DNA of 64,000 nucleotides. Source: Rhodanobacteraceae bacterium (GTDB lineage: Bacteria; Pseudomonadota; Gammaproteobacteria; Xanthomonadales; Rhodanobacteraceae). Shown piece after piece: positions 31,038 to 40,063 of the stretch. The DNA lies in assembly GCA_004299705.1 (NCBI GenBank), contig SCQS01000032.1, forward strand, positions 121,342 to 185,341, given 5' to 3'. The first letter of the stretch is position 1; each line of letters begins with the position of its first letter. The position numbers were made by a program, and so were the translations under genes. The notes beneath the pieces are model-generated. The model did no database searches, was not told the origin of the DNA, and worked only from the letters and a program-made list of their open reading frames with translations.

Positions 31038-31101
31038 GTCAGATTCCGCGTCGATGCAAACGCTGCATGATACGGCACCCGAAGCGGCTGTAAATGCACG
31101 T

Positions 31102-31225
31102 TCGAAGCAGCTGTTGTGAACAGTCAGGCCAGGGAAGGCCGCTCTGGTGTCGCATGGCCTTCGGACGTGATGCCAACCGCTCCATCCCGACATGCAGCGA
31201 TCATGGATGATCGCACCCAATAAAC
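31102..31225. repeat. Dispersed repeat, family C, copy 3 (inverted)
   Basis: Read on the minus strand it begins TTTATTGGGTGCGATCATCC and ends GGCCTGACTGTTCACAACAG, matching copies 1 and 2 at both ends. It lies between the divergent dapA and gcvR genes, where both promoters must be. Confidence 0.85.
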
Positions 31226-31272
31226 GCATCATAACGTGACAGACCTTCACCAACACCACTATTCTCCCCCGC

Positions 31273-31854
31273 GTGAACCTCAAGACCGTCACCCACGTGA
31301 ACACCCCTGCGGCACGCCCCACCGCCGACCATCAATTGCTGATCCAGGCGGTCGCACCCGCGGCGCAATCGCCGTTGCTGGTGCTGTCGCGACGGATCGC
31401 CGACGCTGGCTGCAACCTCGTGGAATCACGGGTGGCGACGGTCGGCGCGGACGTGTCGGTACTGCTGCTGGCGAAGGGCGCATGGGACGCGATCGCCAAG
31501 CTGGAAACCGCGCTGGCCCGCGTCGGCCGCGACGAAAACCTGCACCTGCTCAGCTACCGCACCCAGGCGCGCAACCAGCAAAGCCACTTGTTGCCGTACA
31601 TGGTCGAAGTGGTGGCCGCCGACAAACCCGGCGTGCTGGTGGAGTTGATCGACTTCTTCAACCGCCGCAAGATCAGCATCGAGCAGATGTCCTCGATGCG
31701 CTACCAGGCCATGCAGACCGGCGCCGACATGTTCCAGGCCCAGATCACCATCGGCATCCCGGCCGACACCCGCATCGCCGAACTGCGCGACGAGTTCATG
31801 GAAATGTGCGATGGTCTGAACCTCGACGCGATCATGGACCCGGTGAAATTTTAA
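31273..31854 (+). CDS. gcvR: GcvR-like regulator (two ACT domains)
   Basis: A 193-residue protein with two ACT-type domains. The first spans about 20-95 (L-L-I-Q-A-V ... R-R-I-A-D-A-G-C-N-L-V-E-S-R). The second spans about 105-190, with V-V-A-A-D-K-P-G-V-L-V-E-L. In E. coli GcvR binds glycine and antagonises GcvA at the gcv operon. The dapA | gcvR-bcp order is as in E. coli. No gcv genes are in the window. The start is GTG at 31273; no ATG fits better. Confidence 0.88.
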   Translation: MNLKTVTHVNTPAARPTADHQLLIQAVAPAAQSPLLVLSRRIADAGCNLVESRVATVGADVSVLLLAKGAWDAIAKLETALARVGRDENLHLLSYRTQARNQQSHLLPYMVEVVAADKPGVLVELIDFFNRRKISIEQMSSMRYQAMQTGADMFQAQITIGIPADTRIAELRDEFMEMCDGLNLDAIMDPVKF

Positions 31855-31875
31855 AGTGCAACCTTCCTTTAACCG

Positions 31876-31901
31876 TCATCCCGGCGAAAGCCGGGATCCA
31901 C
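31876..31901. repeat. Hairpin repeat (family F half) between gcvR and bcp
   Basis: GTCATCCCGGCGAAAGCCGG continuing to GATCCA is a hairpin with a GAAA-type loop. The same unit, inverted, forms the right arm of the element at 33914-34025. It ends 4 bases before the bcp start. Confidence 0.8.
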
Positions 31902-31905
31902 TTTG

Positions 31906-32367
31906 ATGATCAAGATCGGCAGCAAAGCTCCCAAACTCTCCGGAACCACCCAGTCCGGCGACACCCTGAAACTCGCCGACCTGCGAGGCCAATGGGTGGC
32001 GTTGTACTTCTATCCCAAGGACAACACCACCGGCTGCACCCGCGAGGCCGGCGATTTCCGCGACCTCTACACGAAATTCAAGCGGCGCGGCGCCGCGATC
32101 GTGGGCGTGTCGCGTGACAGCGCGCGTTCGCATTCGGGCTTCAAGGAAAAACTGGGCCTGCCCTTTACGCTAGTCGCCGATACCGACGAAGCGTGGTGCA
32201 AGGCCTTCGATGTGATCCGCAAGAAAAAACTCTACGGCCGCGAATACCTCGGCGTCGACCGCAGCACCTTCCTGATCGATCCCGACGGCAAGCTGACGCA
32301 GGAATGGCGCGGCGTGAAAGTGCCGGGCCACGCCCAGGCAGTGCTGGACGCGATCCCTTCTCGTTGA
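31906..32367 (+). CDS. bcp: Thioredoxin-dependent peroxiredoxin Bcp/PrxQ
   Basis: A 153-residue peroxidase with the peroxidatic Cys44 in T-T-G-C-T-R-E. The residue five places on, a Cys in E. coli Bcp, is Asp here. The enzyme therefore either uses another resolving Cys (a Cys is present in D-E-A-W-C-K-A) or works as a 1-Cys form. The Y-F-Y-P-K-D motif before the active site is standard. The start is ATG at 31906, with a TTG just before it. It follows gcvR by about 50 bases. Confidence 0.93.
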   Translation: MIKIGSKAPKLSGTTQSGDTLKLADLRGQWVALYFYPKDNTTGCTREAGDFRDLYTKFKRRGAAIVGVSRDSARSHSGFKEKLGLPFTLVADTDEAWCKAFDVIRKKKLYGREYLGVDRSTFLIDPDGKLTQEWRGVKVPGHAQAVLDAIPSR

Positions 32368-32389
32368 AAAAACCACGGCAAAGCAACCG

Positions 32390-32460
32390 GACACGGATAA
32401 ATGCGGATGTACACGGATCGAACCATTCTCATCCGCATTGATCCGTGTTGATCCGTGTCA
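32390..32460. repeat. Dispersed inverted-repeat element, family B, copy 2
   Basis: Arms GACACGGAT and ATCCGTGTC bracket repeated CGGAT/ATCCG units, the same plan as at 16382-16480 and 48308-48430. It lies between bcp and the PhoH-type gene. Confidence 0.85.
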
Positions 32461-32502
32461 AATGCTTTTCCCCTTTCCCGCTCCAATGAGGCCAACCCGT
32501 CG

Positions 32503-33891
32503 ATGACCCAGAAGGTCAAGGGCCAGCGCATCTACGCGCTGGACACCAACGTCCTGCTGCACGATCCCACCGCGCTGTTCCGCTTCGAGGAACACGACGT
32601 GTTCATCCCGATGACGGTGCTGGAGGAACTGGACGAAAAGAAACAGGGCGTGTCGGAAGTCGCGCGCAACGCACGCCAGGCCAGCCGCTTCCTCAACGAA
32701 CTGATCGAGCGCAACAACAGCCACGGCATCGCCCACGGCGTGCCGCTTGCGCAACCCGACGGGGTGAAACTGCGTTCCGGCGCCGCCGGCGGCCGGCTGT
32801 ATTTCCAGACCCGCACCGGCAACGGCCACGGCAAAGCCGACAACCAGATCATCTCGGCGGTGCTGGAACTGCGCGAACAGCACCCTGACGCCGCGGTCGT
32901 GCTGGTGTCGAAAGACATCAACCTACGCATCAAGGCGACCATCTTCGGGATCGCCGCCGAGGATTACGAAAACGACCGCGCGCTGGACGACTTCTCGCTG
33001 CTGTACACCGGCGCGGCCGAACTACCCGCCGATTTCTGGGATCGCCATCCGGAACTGCGCTCGTGGTCCGAACGCGGGCAGACGTTCTACGAGCTGAAAC
33101 CGCGCGAGGACGAAGTCTGGCAACCCAACCAGTGCCTGTACCTGCCGGGCGAGAATTCGGTCGAGCTGCGCGTGCTCGGGCACGCCGACGCCAAGACCAA
33201 GCTTGCGCTGCTGCATGACTACACCGGCAGCGCGCACAGCGTGTGGGGCATCACCGCGCGCAACCGCGAACAGAACTTCGCGCTCAACATGCTGATGGAC
33301 CCCGACATCGACTTCGTCACCCTGCTCGGCACCGCCGGCACCGGCAAGACCCTGCTGGCGCTGGCCGCGGGCTTGGCGCAGGTGATGGACCAGCAGCGCT
33401 ATCGCGAAATCATCACGACCCGCGCGACGGTTTCGGTCGGCGAGGACATCGGTTTCCTGCCCGGCACCGAAGAGGAAAAAATGACGCCGTGGATGGGCGC
33501 GCTCACCGACAATCTGGAAGTGCTCGCCAACCCCGAGGACGGCGGTTCGTGGGGACGCCAGGCCACCAACGATTTGCTGGCCTCGCGCATCAAGATCCGC
33601 TCGCTGAACTTCATGCGCGGGCGCACCTTCCTGTCGCGCTACCTCATCATCGACGAGGCGCAGAACCTGACGCCCAAGCAGATGAAGACGCTGATCACCC
33701 GCGCCGGCCCCGGCACCAAGATCGTGTGCCTCGGCAACGTCGAACAGATCGACACGCCGTATCTGACGGAAACCACGTCGGGCCTGACCTATGCCGTGGA
33801 TCGCTTCAAGCAATGGCCGCATGCTGCGCACGTCACCTTGCGGCGGGGCGAGCGGTCGCGGTTGGCGGACTTCGCTTCCGAGGCGCTGTAA
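32503..33891 (+). CDS. PIN domain-PhoH ATPase fusion protein
   Basis: A 462-residue protein. The N-terminal PIN ribonuclease-like domain (about 8-150) has the acidic residues of [15 protein letters not shown] and K-A-D-N. The C-terminal PhoH P-loop domain has Walker A G-T-A-G-T-G-K-T near 285 and Walker B L-I-I-D-E-A-Q-N. This two-domain layout equals mycobacterial PhoH2 and Bacillus YlaK, for which RNA unwinding and cleavage have been shown in some members. The ATG at 32503 is chosen; earlier in-frame starts lie in the upstream repeat region. No antitoxin-like partner is adjacent. Confidence 0.92.
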   Translation: MTQKVKGQRIYALDTNVLLHDPTALFRFEEHDVFIPMTVLEELDEKKQGVSEVARNARQASRFLNELIERNNSHGIAHGVPLAQPDGVKLRSGAAGGRLYFQTRTGNGHGKADNQIISAVLELREQHPDAAVVLVSKDINLRIKATIFGIAAEDYENDRALDDFSLLYTGAAELPADFWDRHPELRSWSERGQTFYELKPREDEVWQPNQCLYLPGENSVELRVLGHADAKTKLALLHDYTGSAHSVWGITARNREQNFALNMLMDPDIDFVTLLGTAGTGKTLLALAAGLAQVMDQQRYREIITTRATVSVGEDIGFLPGTEEEKMTPWMGALTDNLEVLANPEDGGSWGRQATNDLLASRIKIRSLNFMRGRTFLSRYLIIDEAQNLTPKQMKTLITRAGPGTKIVCLGNVEQIDTPYLTETTSGLTYAVDRFKQWPHAAHVTLRRGERSRLADFASEAL

Positions 33892-33913
33892 GAACGGGAA
33901 CCCGACAACAATT

Positions 33914-34025
33914 TTCGTCATTCCTGGGCTGCGCGTCGCGCAGCGACGCGTAGAACCCGGAATCCATTTCGATTGTCGTTTTCTCAACAGCAAAATGGAT
34001 CCCGGCTTTCGCCGGGATGACGAAC
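33914..34025. repeat. Inverted-repeat element, family F, full copy
   Basis: Terminal arms TTCGTCATTCCTGGG and CCGGGATGACGAA lie at the two ends. Internal GGAATCCATTT / AAAATGGATCC arms surround a short centre. The whole length is about 110 bp, between the PhoH-type gene and thiD. Related to 25872-26003 and the half copy at 31876. Confidence 0.85.
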
Positions 34026-34030
34026 TTATT

Positions 34031-34846
34031 ATGCGCCCCACGAATCCCGAGTCCCGAATCCCTAATCCCATCGCCTGCCTCACCATCGCAGGATCAGACT
34101 CCGGTGGCGGCGCGGGCATCCAGGCCGACCTGAAAACCTTCGCTGTGCTGGGAGTGCATGGCGTGAGCGCGATCACCGCGCTGACCGCGCAGAACACGCG
34201 AGGCGTGACAGCCGTACATCCGGTGCCCACCCAACACCTGCGCGCCGAACTCAACGCCGTCTTCGCCGACTTCAACGTCGCCGCGGTCAAGACCGGGATG
34301 CTGGGCGACGCGCGCACCGTGCGTTGCGTCGCACGTGAACTCGCACTTCACAAACCGCGCTGGCTGGTGGTCGACCCGGTGATGATCGCGACCTCCGGCG
34401 CGCGCCTGCTGGACAAGGCCGCCGTGCGCGTGCTGATCGAGCAACTCTTGCCATTGGCCAACGTGCTGACCCCCAACCTGCCCGAAGCCGAGGCCCTGAC
34501 CGGCATCGCGATCCACAATGCGCGCGATGGCGAACGCGCCACCGCGCTGTTGCGCGACTTCGGCGCCGGGGCCGTGCTGCTGAAAGGCGGCCACGGCCGC
34601 GGCCGTGAAGTGATCGATCGCTGGGTCGATGCGCGCGGTACGTTTGAAGCCCGCCACCGCAGGCTGCCATTCGAGGCTCATGGCACCGGCTGCACGCTTT
34701 CCGCTGCGCTGGCCGCGGAACTGGCGAAAGGCCGGGCGCCACGCACGGCGGTGCGCCGCGCGATCGCCTTCGTGCAACGCGCGCTGGCGCATGCGTACAC
34801 CCCCGGCATGACCGGGCTCAGGATGCTGGCCCAGCGCGCGCGTTAG
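34031..34846 (+). CDS. thiD: Hydroxymethylpyrimidine/phosphomethylpyrimidine kinase
   Basis: The 271-residue ribokinase-fold enzyme makes HMP-PP for thiamine synthesis. [16 protein letters not shown] marks the substrate site. K-T-G-M-L, D-P-V-M-I and the anion-hole G-T-G-C-T-L-S follow. The N-terminal 13 residues are unlike the family. Residues 6-13 come from four imperfect 7-bp tandem repeats (34041-34069), so the natural start may have been lost or moved. An alternative non-ATG start nearer A-C-L-T-I-A-G-S-D cannot be excluded. No other thi gene is adjacent. Confidence 0.94.
   Translation: MRPTNPESRIPNPIACLTIAGSDSGGGAGIQADLKTFAVLGVHGVSAITALTAQNTRGVTAVHPVPTQHLRAELNAVFADFNVAAVKTGMLGDARTVRCVARELALHKPRWLVVDPVMIATSGARLLDKAAVRVLIEQLLPLANVLTPNLPEAEALTGIAIHNARDGERATALLRDFGAGAVLLKGGHGRGREVIDRWVDARGTFEARHRRLPFEAHGTGCTLSAALAAELAKGRAPRTAVRRAIAFVQRALAHAYTPGMTGLRMLAQRAR
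34041..34069 (+). repeat. 7-bp tandem repeat (about four units) at the thiD 5' end
   Basis: Units CGAATCC, CGAGTCC, CGAATCC and CTAATCC run head to tail. The length is not a multiple of three per unit, so a change in unit number would shift the thiD frame relative to the ATG at 34031. Confidence 0.75.
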
Positions 34847-34876
34847 AATTCGTGCAGTATCCGACCGTCGTTCCCC

Positions 34877-35821
34877 ATGACCACGCTGTTCGTCATCCGT
34901 CTCGTGATCCTGGCCATCATCGTCGTGCTGCTGGGCTCGGCGCTGGCCGTGCACCTGCGTTCGCGCGTGCGCCTGAAACTCGGGCGTCAGCTTTCCAGCC
35001 ACGCGACCCTGTTCGCGCCGTACAACCTTCTGATGTACGCGTTCTCGGCGGTGCCGGCCGGTGCGTTTCCCGAGCGCAAGCGTTTCACCGAGGTGGACGC
35101 ACTGCGCGACAACTGGCAGACGATCCGCGACGAAGCCGCCGGTTTGTTCGACCAGGGCCATATCCGCGATGCGCTTAAGGACGACGACGCCAGTTTTGCC
35201 TCGTTCCTGAAGGTCGGCTGGAAGCGTTTCTACGTGAAGTGGTACGGCGAACCGCTGCCGTCGGCGCAGAAACTGTGCCCGAAGACGGTGGAACTGGTGA
35301 ACCGCATTCCTTCGTGCAAGGCCGCAATGTTCGCGCTGCTGCCGCCGGGCGTGACGCTGAACCCGCATCGCGATCCATTCGCGGGTTCGCTGCGTTATCA
35401 CCTGGGCCTGATCACGCCGAACTCGCGGGACTGCCACATCTTCGTGGACGGTCAGGAATACTTCTGGCGCGACGGCGAGGACGTGATCTTCGACGAAACC
35501 TGCGTGCACTGGGTCGAGAACAAGACCGACATGACCCGCGTGATCTTCTTCGCCGACCTCGAACGCCCGCTGCGCTCGCGCGCGATGGCGTGGATCAACC
35601 ACCACGTCAGCAATTTCATGGGCGCGATCACCGCCTCGCCCAACCAGGTCAGCGAACGTACCGGCGCGGTCAACCGCCTGTTCTCGGCGCTGCGCCAACG
35701 CCGCGACAAAAGCCGCGGCTTCAAGCAGCGCCACCGCAAGCTGTTCAAGGGCATGAAGTTCGTCGGCGCGGTGGCGGTGCTGTGGGTATTGCTGCTGGCG
35801 CCGTGGCCGCTACTGCGCTGA
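34877..35821 (+). CDS. lpxO: Aspartyl/asparaginyl beta-hydroxylase family, LpxO-like lipid A hydroxylase
   Basis: A 314-residue Fe(II)/2-oxoglutarate dioxygenase. The N-terminal membrane helix (about 5-25) suits an inner-membrane enzyme. Iron ligands are visible as N-P-H-R-D-P (HxD) and V-H-W-V-E-N (distal His). An Arg for 2-oxoglutarate lies after it, and a C-terminal hydrophobic segment (about 297-312) is present. LpxO hydroxylates the secondary acyl chain of lipid A in Salmonella; the same topology and length here support that role. Direct evidence is absent. Confidence 0.86.
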   Translation: MTTLFVIRLVILAIIVVLLGSALAVHLRSRVRLKLGRQLSSHATLFAPYNLLMYAFSAVPAGAFPERKRFTEVDALRDNWQTIRDEAAGLFDQGHIRDALKDDDASFASFLKVGWKRFYVKWYGEPLPSAQKLCPKTVELVNRIPSCKAAMFALLPPGVTLNPHRDPFAGSLRYHLGLITPNSRDCHIFVDGQEYFWRDGEDVIFDETCVHWVENKTDMTRVIFFADLERPLRSRAMAWINHHVSNFMGAITASPNQVSERTGAVNRLFSALRQRRDKSRGFKQRHRKLFKGMKFVGAVAVLWVLLLAPWPLLR

Positions 35822-35833
35822 TCCTGCCCGTCA

Positions 35834-37054
35834 TCAGCGACCGTCTCCCTTGGCCGCCAGTGATGGCGGCACGGACGCCGCGCGCAGTGCGGGCCACAGC
35901 ACTGCCACTTGGCCGAGCGCAAGCATCACGAAGGCAGCCACCGCCACTGGCAGCAGCGGCATCCGTTGCATTTCGTAGTGGCCGACGAGCCAGAGATTGG
36001 CTGCGATCGCAAAACCGATGCCGATGCCGCAGGCAGTGATCGCGACAACCAGATGTTCGATCTGGAATTGATGCAGGATGGCTTGACGCGTAGCGCCAAG
36101 CGCGCGGCGTGTCCCGATCTCGCGACGGCGACGGGACACCGACGAACTGGTCAGCCCGACGATGCCAAATGCAGTGACAGCCAGCAGGATCATGCAGACC
36201 GTGGCCAAAACGGACGCGAAACCGTGACTGCCGCGATAAGCAATCGCGCGCACTTCGGGGAAAGTCCGGACGTACCGGATCACCCGCGCACCCCCCAGCT
36301 TGCGCAGCACATCGGGTACTGCAGCCTTGATGCTTTCGACACGGCCTGGGCGCGCCCGGATGATGTAGGTGTAGTCGGCGCCGACGTAGCGGTCAGGCTG
36401 CAACACCGAATACTCACCGTCCGCGCTGCCGCCCGCGGCGGCCGGCGTTTGCAGGCGCGCGATGATTCCCACGATCGTCTGTGCCGTACCTTCCATGTAC
36501 AAGGTGCTGCCGAGTGCACCGCCATTCGGAAACAGTTCCCGCGCCAACGCGCGGGTCACCATGATCACGCGTGCCGGCGGTATCACATCGTTTTCGTGAC
36601 GTTCGACGACTTCGCCCGGTTTGAACCAACGGCCTTCGAGCAGGCGCGCGCCCAGGATTTTTCGCGCATGATCGCCAACCAGATAGAGGGCGCATGTCGC
36701 GCTTGGCGAGTGTTGATCACGTGCCTTCCGGATGGCGCAACCCCAACCGCCTCCTTCGAGTGGATACGAAAAATCCGCATAGGCCCCGACGACACCCGGC
36801 AGCGCGCGCAGCGCGGCCAAATCGGCCTGTTGCCGTGATGCGATATCCGATGGTCGACCAACTCAATTGCCAGTCACGATCAAGACATTGGCTTCGTCGG
36901 CGATGCCGCTTGGCCTTGCGCTGTCGCGCAGCCGCAGGTGGATGATGAACAGCGCGTTGCACAGGATCGCGAGCGTCAACGACATCTGCAGCACGATCAG
37001 CAGAATGCCAACCTTGTCGCGACGCATCGCCGAAAGCACAGGATGGATACCCAT
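35834..37054 (-). pseudogene. FtsX/MacB-type ABC permease interrupted by an in-frame TGA
   Basis: From the ATG at 37054 (TAGGAG seven bases upstream) 63 residues are read: a cytoplasmic start and one membrane helix (L-L-I-V-L-Q-M-S-L-T-L-A). A TGA follows at 36865-36863. The same frame then continues unbroken to 35834 with a periplasmic MacB-PCD-like domain and a normal FtsX domain with three helices (E-I-G-T-R-R-A-L-G-A-T). Sequence immediately after the stop (V-G-R-P-S-D-I) reads on without a gap. A single substitution such as TGG to TGA at a Trp codon would explain it. The gene is 9 bases downstream of another permease of the same kind. Probably inactive, unless the TGA is read through or is a sequencing error. 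Confidence 0.85.
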
Positions 37055-37063
37055 GCGCGACTC

Positions 37064-38368
37064 CTAGCTGGTCTTCAGTTGCCAAGCGGGCTGCACCTGC
37101 GCCGCGCGCCAAGTCGGATACAGACCCGCGGCGAGTGTCGCCAGCAGGGTCAGCCCGATGGCGATCAAGACGTCGGCCACATCCAAATGCGCCAAACTTG
37201 CCATATCGGGGGTCAGCACCGCACGTAGCCCGACCAGGCCCAGCCAAGTGAACGCAAGACCCAGCAAACTGCCAACCATGCCGATCACGACGGTTTCCAC
37301 AAGGCATTGCGCGAAGAGCGCACCGCAGCTCGCACCCAGCGCACGCCGCACGCCGAATTCCCCGGCGCGACGCCGAAATTTCGCCAACAGCAAGGCGGTC
37401 GCGTTGACCAGGCAAACGACGAGGAACCCGAACGCCACCAGCACCATGATGCGGGCCGTATCCGGTACCACATGCTCGGCTGCCAGCCACTCCGGTACAT
37501 CGCGCAGCCGAACATTGGGAGGCCAATCGAAACGTCCGCTACGGCGTTGCGCCTCGGCATAGTCGTACAGAAAGCGCCGGTAACGTTGTACCGCAGCGGC
37601 AGTGGGCAATTCCACCCAGAAATCCAGCCACACGCAGTCCGAGCGCAGGTGCGCCTGCCAACTTGGTCCGGGTGGTTTGTTGCAGTTGATGGTCTGCCAC
37701 TCCATGTGACTTGCGATCGCACGCGTGAACGGCAGGAACACACCTTCCGTGTCGCCAAAGGGATTGCCGTCCGGCACGGCATAGAAACGGGGAACCGGTT
37801 GCCAGTCGGCGAGTACACCTACGATGGTGAACGTGTGATCGTCCAGGTCAATGCTGCGGCCGACACTGTCGACGCCACCGAACAACCGGTCATTGAGTTT
37901 TCGGCTGATGACGGCCACATTGGCCGCACGGCGATCGTCATCGGCCGTCCATGCCGATCCGTAGCGAAATGGCACGTCGAACATGGGAAAGAAATCAGCA
38001 TCGACCGCACGACCATCCACGCGGAAAGGCGATCGCGAGACGTTGTCCGGTATTACCGTGAAGTGAACGGCATACATCGCGGTTTGCCGCTGCGCGATGC
38101 GCTGGCGCAGCAACTGCTCGACATCGATGTAAGTCAACTGATCAGGCGGTTGATCGCCGAAGCCATGTCCGTGCCCCCATGGGTCGATCTGGGGCACGAA
38201 CAACCGCGATGACTTGGCCGGAATCGGATCACCCGACATCGCGCGAAACACCGTGAGCACCGTCATCGACCCGCCGATCCCGAGACCGATGGTCACGACC
38301 ATCAACGTGGTCAATATCGGGGCACGCCGCAGAGCGCGCAGCGCAAGATGCAGATAGTAGCCAAGCAT
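37064..38368 (-). CDS. ABC transporter permease, MacB/FtsX type
   Basis: A 434-residue inner-membrane protein. The first helix is near 20-42 (I-L-T-T-L-M-V-V-T-I-G-L-G-I). A large periplasmic MacB-PCD domain follows, with S-R-K-L-N-D-R-L-F-G-G and F-T-I-V-G-V-L. The FtsX domain has three helices and the motif E-F-G-V-R-R-A-L-G-A. No ATPase or membrane-fusion gene is on either side: upstream is an isocitrate dehydrogenase gene, downstream the broken sister permease. Such permeases usually come in ATPase + two-permease operons for peptide or lipid export. The ATG at 38368 is chosen because upstream in-frame codons lack family resemblance. Confidence 0.86.
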   Translation of the reverse strand: MLGYYLHLALRALRRAPILTTLMVVTIGLGIGGSMTVLTVFRAMSGDPIPAKSSRLFVPQIDPWGHGHGFGDQPPDQLTYIDVEQLLRQRIAQRQTAMYAVHFTVIPDNVSRSPFRVDGRAVDADFFPMFDVPFRYGSAWTADDDRRAANVAVISRKLNDRLFGGVDSVGRSIDLDDHTFTIVGVLADWQPVPRFYAVPDGNPFGDTEGVFLPFTRAIASHMEWQTINCNKPPGPSWQAHLRSDCVWLDFWVELPTAAAVQRYRRFLYDYAEAQRRSGRFDWPPNVRLRDVPEWLAAEHVVPDTARIMVLVAFGFLVVCLVNATALLLAKFRRRAGEFGVRRALGASCGALFAQCLVETVVIGMVGSLLGLAFTWLGLVGLRAVLTPDMASLAHLDVADVLIAIGLTLLATLAAGLYPTWRAAQVQPAWQLKTS

Positions 38369-38545
38369 GGCGGCATGGCGCCAACCGATGTCATGCGACT
38401 TCGTGGCGTCACTCGTTTTCGGCGGAGCTGCTCGACGAACCATGGCACCCCTCTGCCCGCAACGAGCTTACCCGGAAGCAGCGTGCGGTGTCCGATCTGT
38501 AGAGTCGGGCACAGGGCGCGCAGGTGGCCACCCCGGCTGCGCAAA

Positions 38546-39562
38546 TCACGTCCGCAAGCGTTCCACCAGCGCGTCGGCAAAGGTTTCGGTCGTGCCGCTG
38601 CCGCCGAGGTCCGGCGTGACGCGGTCGCGGGCTTCCAGCGTGGCGCGGATCGCGCTGCGGATGCGCGTGCCTTTCTCGACCATGCCGAGGTGATCCAGCA
38701 TCTCGGCCGCGGCCAGCAGCAGCGCGCAGGGGTCGGCGAGGTTCTTGCCGGCAATATCGGGCGCGGAGCCGTGCACCGCCTCGAAGATCGCGGCGTCCTT
38801 GCCGATGTTGGCGCCGGGCGCGAGGCCCAGTCCTCCGACCAACCCGGCGCACAGGTCCGAGAGGATGTCCCCGAACAGGTTGGTGGTGACGATCACGTCG
38901 AACTGCCACGGGTTCATCACCAGCTGCATGCAGGTGTTGTCGACGATCATCTCGTTGAACGCGATCTGCGGATATTCCTTCGCCACCTCGCGCGCGACAT
39001 CGAGGAACAGGCCCGACGCGGTCTTGATGATGTTGGCCTTGTGCACCGCGGTGACCTTCTTGCGGTTCTTGCGCACCGCCAGCTCGAAGGCGTGGCGCAC
39101 GATGCGGCTGGCGCCGTGGCGGGTGTTGCGCACCAGCGACTGTGCAATCTCGCCATCCTGGGACACCAGTTGGCCTTCCTGCAGGTACGCGCCTTCGGTG
39201 TTCTCGCGCACCGTGATGATGTCGATGTTCTCGTAACGGGCCTGGGTGCCGGGGAAGCTGATCGCGGGACGCACGTTGGCGTACAGGTCGAAGTGCCGGC
39301 GCAGCGCCACGTTCAAGGATGAAAAGCCCTTGCCGATCGGCGTGGTCAGCGGGCCTTTCAGCGCAACCCCATGCTTCGCGATCGACTCCAGCGTGGCCTT
39401 GGGCAACAGGTCGCTCTGCTTTTCCAGCGCCACCATGCCGGCTTCGACGAATTCGTAGTCGAACCCGCAATCCAGCGCATCCAGCACCTTCAGGGTGGCC
39501 GCCATGATTTCCGGGCCGATGCCGTCGCCACGAATCACCGCAATCGTTTTGCTCACGCGCAA
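38546..39562 (-). CDS. NAD-type isocitrate dehydrogenase (isocitrate/isopropylmalate family)
   Basis: A 338-residue oxidative decarboxylase of the IDH/IPMDH beta-decarboxylase family. Seen are I-R-G-D-G-I-G-P-E at the N-terminus, substrate-binding arginines in the V-R-P-A and V-R-E-N-T-E-G-A-Y segments, K-A-N-I-I-K (catalytic Lys) and the nucleotide-site segment G-S-A-P-D-I-A-G-K-N. N-T-E-G and the K-A-N-I-I-K motif fit isocitrate rather than isopropylmalate. Xanthomonadales use such a short NAD-linked IDH in the TCA cycle. leuB identity is unlikely because no leu genes are near. Confidence 0.87.
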   Translation of the reverse strand: MRVSKTIAVIRGDGIGPEIMAATLKVLDALDCGFDYEFVEAGMVALEKQSDLLPKATLESIAKHGVALKGPLTTPIGKGFSSLNVALRRHFDLYANVRPAISFPGTQARYENIDIITVRENTEGAYLQEGQLVSQDGEIAQSLVRNTRHGASRIVRHAFELAVRKNRKKVTAVHKANIIKTASGLFLDVAREVAKEYPQIAFNEMIVDNTCMQLVMNPWQFDVIVTTNLFGDILSDLCAGLVGGLGLAPGANIGKDAAIFEAVHGSAPDIAGKNLADPCALLLAAAEMLDHLGMVEKGTRIRSAIRATLEARDRVTPDLGGSGTTETFADALVERLRT

Positions 39563-39639
39563 ACTCCTTCGGGCATCGCCGCGTGGCGATGCGGATGAAA
39601 CAAACCGGGAATTATCGCCGATCCTGCGGCATCAGGCCA

Positions 39640-39900
39640 TCAGGCGCCGGCCAGAAGCTCCGCCAACCTGCCGCTCCGATCCGCCGCGGCCAATTGGTCG
39701 AAGCCGCCGACGTGCACGCCGTTGATGAAGATCTGCGGCACGGTGCGCGCGCCGGGGGCACGTTCCTGCATGGCCGCGCGCGCCGCGGGATCGGCGTCGA
39801 TCCGCAATTCCTGCCAGGCGAGTCCCTTGGACTTCAGAAGATTCTTGGCGGCGATGCAGTAGGGGCAAACGGCGGTGGAGTAGATTTCGATGTCGGCCAT
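39640..39900 (-). CDS. grxC: Glutaredoxin 3
   Basis: An 86-residue dithiol glutaredoxin with active site C-P-Y-C (residues 12-15), the T-V-P-Q-I-F cis-Pro strand and the G-G-F-D-Q-L glutathione site. Size and motifs are exactly those of GrxC. It lies about 80 bases downstream of the dehydrogenase start in the opposite reading order and is divergent from the M48 protease gene. Confidence 0.95.
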   Translation of the reverse strand: MADIEIYSTAVCPYCIAAKNLLKSKGLAWQELRIDADPAARAAMQERAPGARTVPQIFINGVHVGGFDQLAAADRSGRLAELLAGA

Positions 39901-40063
39901 GACGGGGCAACGGGATCGGTTTGCAGCATTTTACAGCCGTTGCATCCCCGCGAACGGACATGCACCCGGTTTCCGTCCCCCGACCGTTTGCGCTTACACT
40001 CGAACCAACCGCTTTCCGCAGGGTCTGAACACCAGCGGGCCCAGCCAATCCAGACCACCGGCC

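Noticed and set aside
32503..33891. PIN-PhoH protein as part of a toxin-antitoxin pair
   Set aside because: The mycobacterial system has a small antitoxin frame directly upstream. Here the upstream DNA is a family B repeat and bcp, with no small gene.
38546..39562. 3-isopropylmalate dehydrogenase (leuB)
   Set aside because: The N-T-E-G-A-Y and K-A-N-I-I-K segments and the lack of leu neighbours fit NAD-isocitrate dehydrogenase better.
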